Shown: positions 59,473-64,000 of the stretch, one piece after another
How the letters are laid out: every line of letters starts with the position of its first letter
Numbering within the stretch: position 1 is the stretch's first letter
Origin: Silene latifolia
Lineage: Eukaryota > Streptophyta > Magnoliopsida > Caryophyllales > Caryophyllaceae
Direction of reading: 5' to 3'
Assembly: GCF_048544455.1 (NCBI RefSeq)
Contig: NC_133530.1
Coordinates: 17,227,748 to 17,291,747, forward strand
Length of the DNA: 64,000 bases
Translations under genes and position numbers: made by a program
Notes under the pieces: generated by a model
The model's input: the letters and a program-made list of their open reading frames with translations, nothing else
Databases searched by the model: none
Told to the model about the DNA's origin: nothing

Positions 59473-60564
59473 TCATGCCAACACCTTGCTTTTCTTCGAT
59501 TTCTTCCCACTCAAATCCGTCTTCTTCTTCTTCAAACTCTTCTCCCCTTTCTTCACCTTCTTCTCCTCACCATCACTCTTCTTCCTCTTATTCCCGACAT
59601 TCACCGCCTTTTCCTCCTCGTCGACAACTTCCTCCCCCTCGCTGTCAACCTCCTCTTCCCCAATCATAACCTCATCCATATACTTCACCTCATGAATCCT
59701 CCCCTTCGCCGTCTTCTTCTTCTCCTTCTTCGACTTAACCAATCCCTCTCCCTTCTTCCCCGAAACCACAACAGTCTTCTCCTTCTCCTCACTATCACCA
59801 ATGGCGCCACTAATCTTAAACCCTAATTCCGGAACCTTCTGATAAACAGGCAAAGCAACAGACTCAGCTAATTTCAAATGAAAACTCCTAACATTCCCCC
59901 ATTTCTTCGGCACCACATTCGCAATCCCTTCAATGGCGGCCGCCACATTTGCAACAATCTCGTCCCTCTCCATTGAAACTCTAGCAACCTTAATCACACT
60001 GCAACTCCCAGTACTCAAATACAACAATGCCGAACTACAAATCTTATCAATCTGATCCTTCCAATTGCCTCTACTCATCTCAATCGGTACCGGAATCTTC
60101 TTCTTCTTATAAAACCCCTTTCCAATTGCATTCGGCAACAACGGAATAATCCGCTTTTCCGCCATAAACAAATCATAAGAATCACATAACTTCCTCTTCA
60201 ATTCATAAGCTTTATACTCTTTCTTCAGCTTCGTTAACTTAATTACCTTCGCAATCGGAAGCTTTTCCTCCTCAACCTTCGATTTCGCGATCTTGGAGTT
60301 CGCATCATTGACGAACAGACAGATTTCCGAGTTTTCCGGCGAGTATAAGGAGTTCGGTAAGGGGATTTTGAAGGCGTTAACGCGAGATTTTTGGGGGATT
60401 TTCGTTAGGGTTAGGATTAGGTAGAGGAATTCATCAGAAGGTAACAATTGGGGTTTTTTGGAAGCTGATTCTTGCGATTTGTGCTTGAGGAGGGCGTCGA
60501 CGGCACGTAAGACGGCAACGGTTGGGACTTTCGGCGGTGGTTGTTGCGGTGGTTGGATCGACAT
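59473..60564 (-). CDS. Ribosomal L1 domain-containing protein (RSL1D1/UTP30-like)
   Basis: Single exon, 363 aa, from ATG 60564. Residues about 15-235 form a ribosomal L1 fold as in RSL1D1/UTP30 (VLRAVDALLKHK, FLYLILTLTKIP, KRIIPLLPNAIGKGFYKKKK, VANVAAAIEGIANVVPKKWG, RSFHLKLAESVALPVY). The rest is an acidic patch (GEEEVDSEGEEVVDEEE) and a Lys-rich tail (KKGEKSLKKKKTDLSGKKSK) typical of nucleolar proteins. Family role: pre-rRNA processing and 60S/90S ribosome assembly in the nucleolus. The absence of introns and the telo-boxes upstream fit a ribosome-biogenesis gene. Same strand as E2, 0.7 kb upstream of its first visible exon. The C-terminal length varies in the family. Confidence 0.9.
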   Translation of the reverse strand: MSIQPPQQPPPKVPTVAVLRAVDALLKHKSQESASKKPQLLPSDEFLYLILTLTKIPQKSRVNAFKIPLPNSLYSPENSEICLFVNDANSKIAKSKVEEEKLPIAKVIKLTKLKKEYKAYELKRKLCDSYDLFMAEKRIIPLLPNAIGKGFYKKKKIPVPIEMSRGNWKDQIDKICSSALLYLSTGSCSVIKVARVSMERDEIVANVAAAIEGIANVVPKKWGNVRSFHLKLAESVALPVYQKVPELGFKISGAIGDSEEKEKTVVVSGKKGEGLVKSKKEKKKTAKGRIHEVKYMDEVMIGEEEVDSEGEEVVDEEEKAVNVGNKRKKSDGEEKKVKKGEKSLKKKKTDLSGKKSKKSKVLA

Positions 60565-60566
60565 TG

Positions 60567-60649
60567 TTAGGGTTTGACGGCGGAGAGAGATAATTGGGGA
60601 AGAAAATGGAGAAATTGGGGGAAAATGTTTAGGTTAAGAATTAGGGTTT
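60567..60649 (-). promoter_or_regulatory. Two telo-boxes before the L1-domain gene
   Basis: AAACCCTAA on the minus strand at 60567-60575 (2 bases before the ATG) and 60641-60649. Telo-boxes mark promoters of plant ribosomal and ribosome-biogenesis genes. Confidence 0.7.
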
Positions 60650-60758
60650 ATGGAGGGGTTTTAATGATTTTGTTGCTGGGGTTTGACGATCCGGCCCGTT
60701 AAAGAGGATGGGTTGCATATTATGTTATGTCCGTATGGAGCTGTGGATTGATTTTTGT

Positions 60759-60764
60759 GGCCCA
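60759..60764 (-). promoter_or_regulatory. Site II-type element TGGGCC
   Basis: Minus-strand TGGGCC about 200 bp upstream of the ATG; GGGCC also at about 60693. Site II motifs bind TCP factors and often pair with telo-boxes in this gene class. Confidence 0.5.
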
Positions 60765-61999
60765 TTTAGTGGTGGGTTTTGGACACGGGTTCGAGATCGA
60801 CTCGAAATTATGAGGTAGAGAATAGCGATAAAATTTGAATCAAGCTCGATTTATCATTATATGTATTTAAAAAAAAAAACATGAATCAAGCTCGATTTGT
60901 CATTGTATGTATTTTTTTGTCACATTTTAAATTTGCTCATTAACTAAAATTTTCTCCTTTTTTTATAGAAATCATTTTCAGGGTTAATTAGTTCAAGTGA
61001 CATATCTCGAGTTATGTTGGCATATTCAGACTTACGTGATGAATTTATGATAAGTAAGTCGATAAAAGATTGGATAATGATGTAGCTAAAATTGGACCCG
61101 ACAATATAGATGGGCTCTGTAACCGAGGAGGCGGGGATATGAGCTTGACTTATAACCCAAATTGACTCATTCACCCGAAGCAAAATTTTAATTGTTGCAC
61201 CTGCCCCTATCCCTGAAAACTTGATTATAACATACTCGAAAATGGACATGAATCCGAAAAAACCCGACCAACCCAGTACATTCTGAATTCTTACAAACCC
61301 AAAATGAATCGGGTTGAATGAAATTGTACTGCATTCGACAATGTTAAGAGTCTACTCTGTCTCTCTTAACCTTCCATTTTTCAATATCTAGTTACTTCTC
61401 AAATATCTTTAAAAACATCTCAGTTGATTGGATATTAATCATACAAATATAAAACTTACCTTACTTTGACCCAGATGGCCACATGTATCATTATACAATA
61501 TACAATACCCTCAAAATACATCATTTTGTATATTTGAAGGCACTTGTAAAATTGTTAAATGTACTCTGTATAATTTTTTCATATATTCGAAAATACTGTA
61601 TACAAATACTTGTGTGAAATTATTTATTCAAATTTGCCGGTTAATAAAATTGTGTTTGAATTCGTTTTACAATTATAACATTAGATTAAACCATCTACAC
61701 AAGATCGGGTCACAAAAGTGCTGTGATTTGTGAAATAAAGGGAGGAAAACTTCGTGATATTTGATGGCCGACGAAGACGGTCTCCAGTCAGTCCCCATCG
61801 TTTGACCATCAAACGAAACAATAGTGGGTATTTTAGTTTTAGTTTTGCAAGTCATCGATGTCGGTCCACAACCGACGTGTTTACCACACACGTACGTAGT
61901 CAGTAACATTCATCATCCATTTCGCCAAATATTCTCAGTCACAAACACCATATAAAGGAAAATGAAACTACTTGCCTTATGCAAATTCTCATTTATAAC
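60765..61999. other. Intergenic
   Basis: No gene seen. AATCAAGCTCGATTTRTCATT is repeated near 60840 and 60890. Otherwise AT-rich unique-looking DNA. Confidence 0.4.
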
Positions 62000-62155
62000 G
62001 GGCATATCCGTCGTAAGTTTGTGATGGGTTAAGTATTATTCATGTAAGTAGATAAGATAAAAAAAAGTACATAAAAAGTAGCAATCTGTTTTGCTTATGA
62101 ATCTTATTTACCCGCATAAATAATACTTAACTCGTCGCAAGATTGTGATGAATAT
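62000..62155. mobile_element. MITE of the TATCCGTC family
   Basis: GGGCATATCCGTCGTAAGTT on the left, CGTCGCAAGATTGTGATG on the right, inverted. The preceding TTCTCATTTAT is shared with the copy at 25469, so the true border may lie about 15 bp further left. Confidence 0.65.
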
Positions 62156-62395
62156 TATCTATCACAAGGAGACTTGCTGCTTAGCTCATGCCTTCTATCC
62201 TGGAAAATGTTGATCACACAAATCTCGGACATAAATTTGAGGACCTACGTCCGATTAAACCAACCACTACATTTCCTACAACCGTCTTTTTACGCTTTGT
62301 AAATTGTTTATCGACTTTCCTAACATACGTTTATTTTATTGGACACAAATTAAGAAAATTAGAATGACAAGAAATAAAATTTTCTTATCTAATAT

Positions 62396-62532
62396 ATTTT
62401 TCATTCCGATCATTTGTTTACCTTTGTTCTTCCTATTTTAATAAAATAATACTCATATATATTACAAAAATGGGAAGAACACTTCTGTGCGAATGGAGTA
62501 ATAGGGTAAACAAATGATCGGAACAGAGGAAG
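62396..62532. mobile_element. Stowaway-like MITE
   Basis: CATTCCGATCATTTGTTTACC and GGTAAACAAATGATCGGAAC are perfect inverted arms around an AT-rich centre; right end GAGGAAG|TA. Confidence 0.7.
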
Positions 62533-62869
62533 TACTTCGTACAATTAAATAGTATTGTAAGAGACGAATTCTTCTTAGATTATCCATTGCAAAATCAAAC
62601 CCTGTTATTTTTTGGAGCTTAAAATTTCAAATTTGAAGGTATATTGTTTTTGCAAAAAAAAATTAGTGTATACTGTTATAAGAAAATAATCAAAAATTAA
62701 AATAACACTCATATAACTATTTTTTTTTTTTATCAAAATGGAGTTTATATTGCAACAAAAACTAATTGTCATCTTGAAAGCCGCCTTAAAACCGCCTCAA
62801 TATTAAAACAGAGTTTATACAAGACGGTACTTGTATATCTATACTCCCTGACTATAGGAGAAAAATGAT

Positions 62870-63092
62870 TACGCATCTGAGGTAGTACTGCACCTTGTAG
62901 TTTTTTGAAAGATATACACATTTTTTTCGAAAGATATTACCATTTATAAATATAGTTTTTGAGTAATATTATATTTTTTTTTTAGTGTAATGTTTTAGTA
63001 AATGTGCTCAAAAACTTTATATTAAATCAGAATTCAAAAACTTTAAAATAAAACTCAGAAAATAAACAATAAGAGGTACTACCTCAGATGTA
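62870..63092. mobile_element. Small inverted-repeat element, MITE candidate
   Basis: TACGCATCTGAGGTAGTACT and (inverted) TACATCTGAGGTAGTACC bound 223 bp of AT-rich DNA. No target duplication recognised. Confidence 0.5.
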
Positions 63093-63147
63093 TAGTCTAT
63101 AAACTGCTGACTATAGTGACTACCTCTTTGTTTACCTTTAATTAAAA

Positions 63148-64000
63148 GGGTTATTTCATGAGAATAATCCATCCTATGCTCCATCTTCTCATATTAATCC
63201 ATCCCCGTGTTTAACTGAGAATAATCCTACCTATTGCATCGTTTAACTTACAATGAACTCATGGAAGGGAAACCTAAACAACCGGTTCCCCCCCCCAATT
63301 AGGCAACCTGAACTTCATCATCTTCAATCTACATCCCTTTACTCCATCATCAATCACCAAACACAAAAAATCGTAACTCCCAAACTAGAAAGTTTGATTT
63401 AATAATTAATAATCTATGGTGCAGGAGATAAACGATGAAGATCACATAAGACAAACCAGATTACAAACAAAAATCCCAGCTATATTCCTTCACAACTCAA
63501 AGCTCAAATCAACCAAAATCACATGTATAACCTTCACATAAAGAGCCAAATTTACAAAATTTCATAATTAAGACAAATTGTCGCCAAAAATACGCACAAA
63601 TTTCAAACAAAATACCCAAATTATAAGGGGATTTGTTCGAAATTTAAAGGATAAGCGATGACGCGGGTTTCGAAGAGCTTCAACAATAAATAGCCAACTT
63701 CTTTGTCCCTAATTACCATCGCCATAGCTTGATTATTACAATCTATTAAACAAAAACCAAATAAAACCCAGAAATTATTCAGCTGAACCATCTTAAAACC
63801 ACATAAAATCTACAAATTTTCCCTCTTTTTATCAAATTAGGGTTAATTCCTCTTCTCTGAACCAGATTATGCCCCGCAGATTGAAGAGAATGAAAAGTTT
63901 TGATTTCCTAGTACTCTTTTAACAACCACTGTGGTAAAACTTAATTTTCATTACTTCTTTATTAAATTACCCATCTGGGTTTTTGGGATATTTTATGTTA
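63148..64000. mobile_element. Possible left end of another GGGTTATTT Mutator-like element
   Basis: GGGTTATTTCATGAGAATAA resembles the tips of elements A and B (GGGTTATTTAATGAGAATAC). The downstream sequence (CTCCATCATCAATCACC, ATCTTCAATCTACATCCC) has the same TC/CA-rich style as their left interiors. The other end is beyond the window. Confidence 0.3.

Noticed and set aside
59456-59695. Ser/Pro-rich ORFs on the plus strand
   Set aside because: Antisense of the Lys/Glu-rich tail of the L1-domain gene.

Overview
The window is nuclear DNA of a flowering plant, very probably a eudicot. It holds intron-bearing wall-associated receptor kinase genes, a class IV chitinase, a mitochondrial-type pyruvate dehydrogenase E2 and a ribosomal-L1-domain protein. 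These sit in AT-rich DNA crowded with plant transposons: Copia and Gypsy-like LTR elements primed by initiator Met-tRNA, Helitrons, Mutator-like elements, hAT and Stowaway MITEs, and SINEs. The repeat style makes me lean towards Caryophyllales, but the sequence alone does not prove it.

Layout. 1-1.7 kb: edge of an LTR element and a candidate Helitron. 1.77-4.4 kb: 5'-truncated WAK-like gene (WAK copy 1). 4.56-11.73 kb: LTR element with no recognisable coding domains, full of palindromic TACTCG..CGAGTA units. 11.90-16.66 kb: short-LTR Copia element. 17.2-20.4 kb: WAK copy 2, close relative of copy 1 with a frame break in exon 1. 20.5-21.1 kb: two SINEs. 21.3-25.3 kb: class IV chitinase (minus) whose single intron is swollen by a MITE, a Helitron inside it, and a second MITE of the same family inside the Helitron. 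26.8-29.3 kb: Gag-only LTR element (minus). 30.6-32.5 kb: hAT MITE and an RNase H-like ORF. 33.6-45.9 kb: a Mutator-like element holding a second one, which holds an 8.8 kb Gag-bearing LTR element, with matching target duplications. 46-49 kb: MITE, tandem repeats and a long foldback. 49.2-52.35 kb: intact WAK copy 3. 52.8-53.35 kb: coding-looking fragment I cannot name. 53.9-58.8 kb: PDH E2 (minus), every visible exon intact but no lipoyl-lysine exon. 59.5-60.6 kb: RSL1D1/UTP30-like gene (minus) with telo-boxes. 60.8-64 kb: intergenic, MITE-rich.

How it fits together. Three WAK-like genes in one orientation form a dispersed receptor-kinase cluster (copies 1 and 2 a recent duplication, copy 3 older), with an interleaved chitinase. 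Cell-wall sensing and chitin breakdown both belong to defence and wall biology, but nothing here shows co-regulation. The two right-hand genes are housekeeping genes. Most spacing between genes comes from transposon insertion, and many insertions can be dated relative to one another from nesting and target-site duplications.

A caution: where near-identical repeat copies differ, the differences cluster at CAG/CTG triplets, with ACTG in one copy read as ATCG in the other. This suggests assembly error at those sites, so frame breaks and repeat ages should be read with care.
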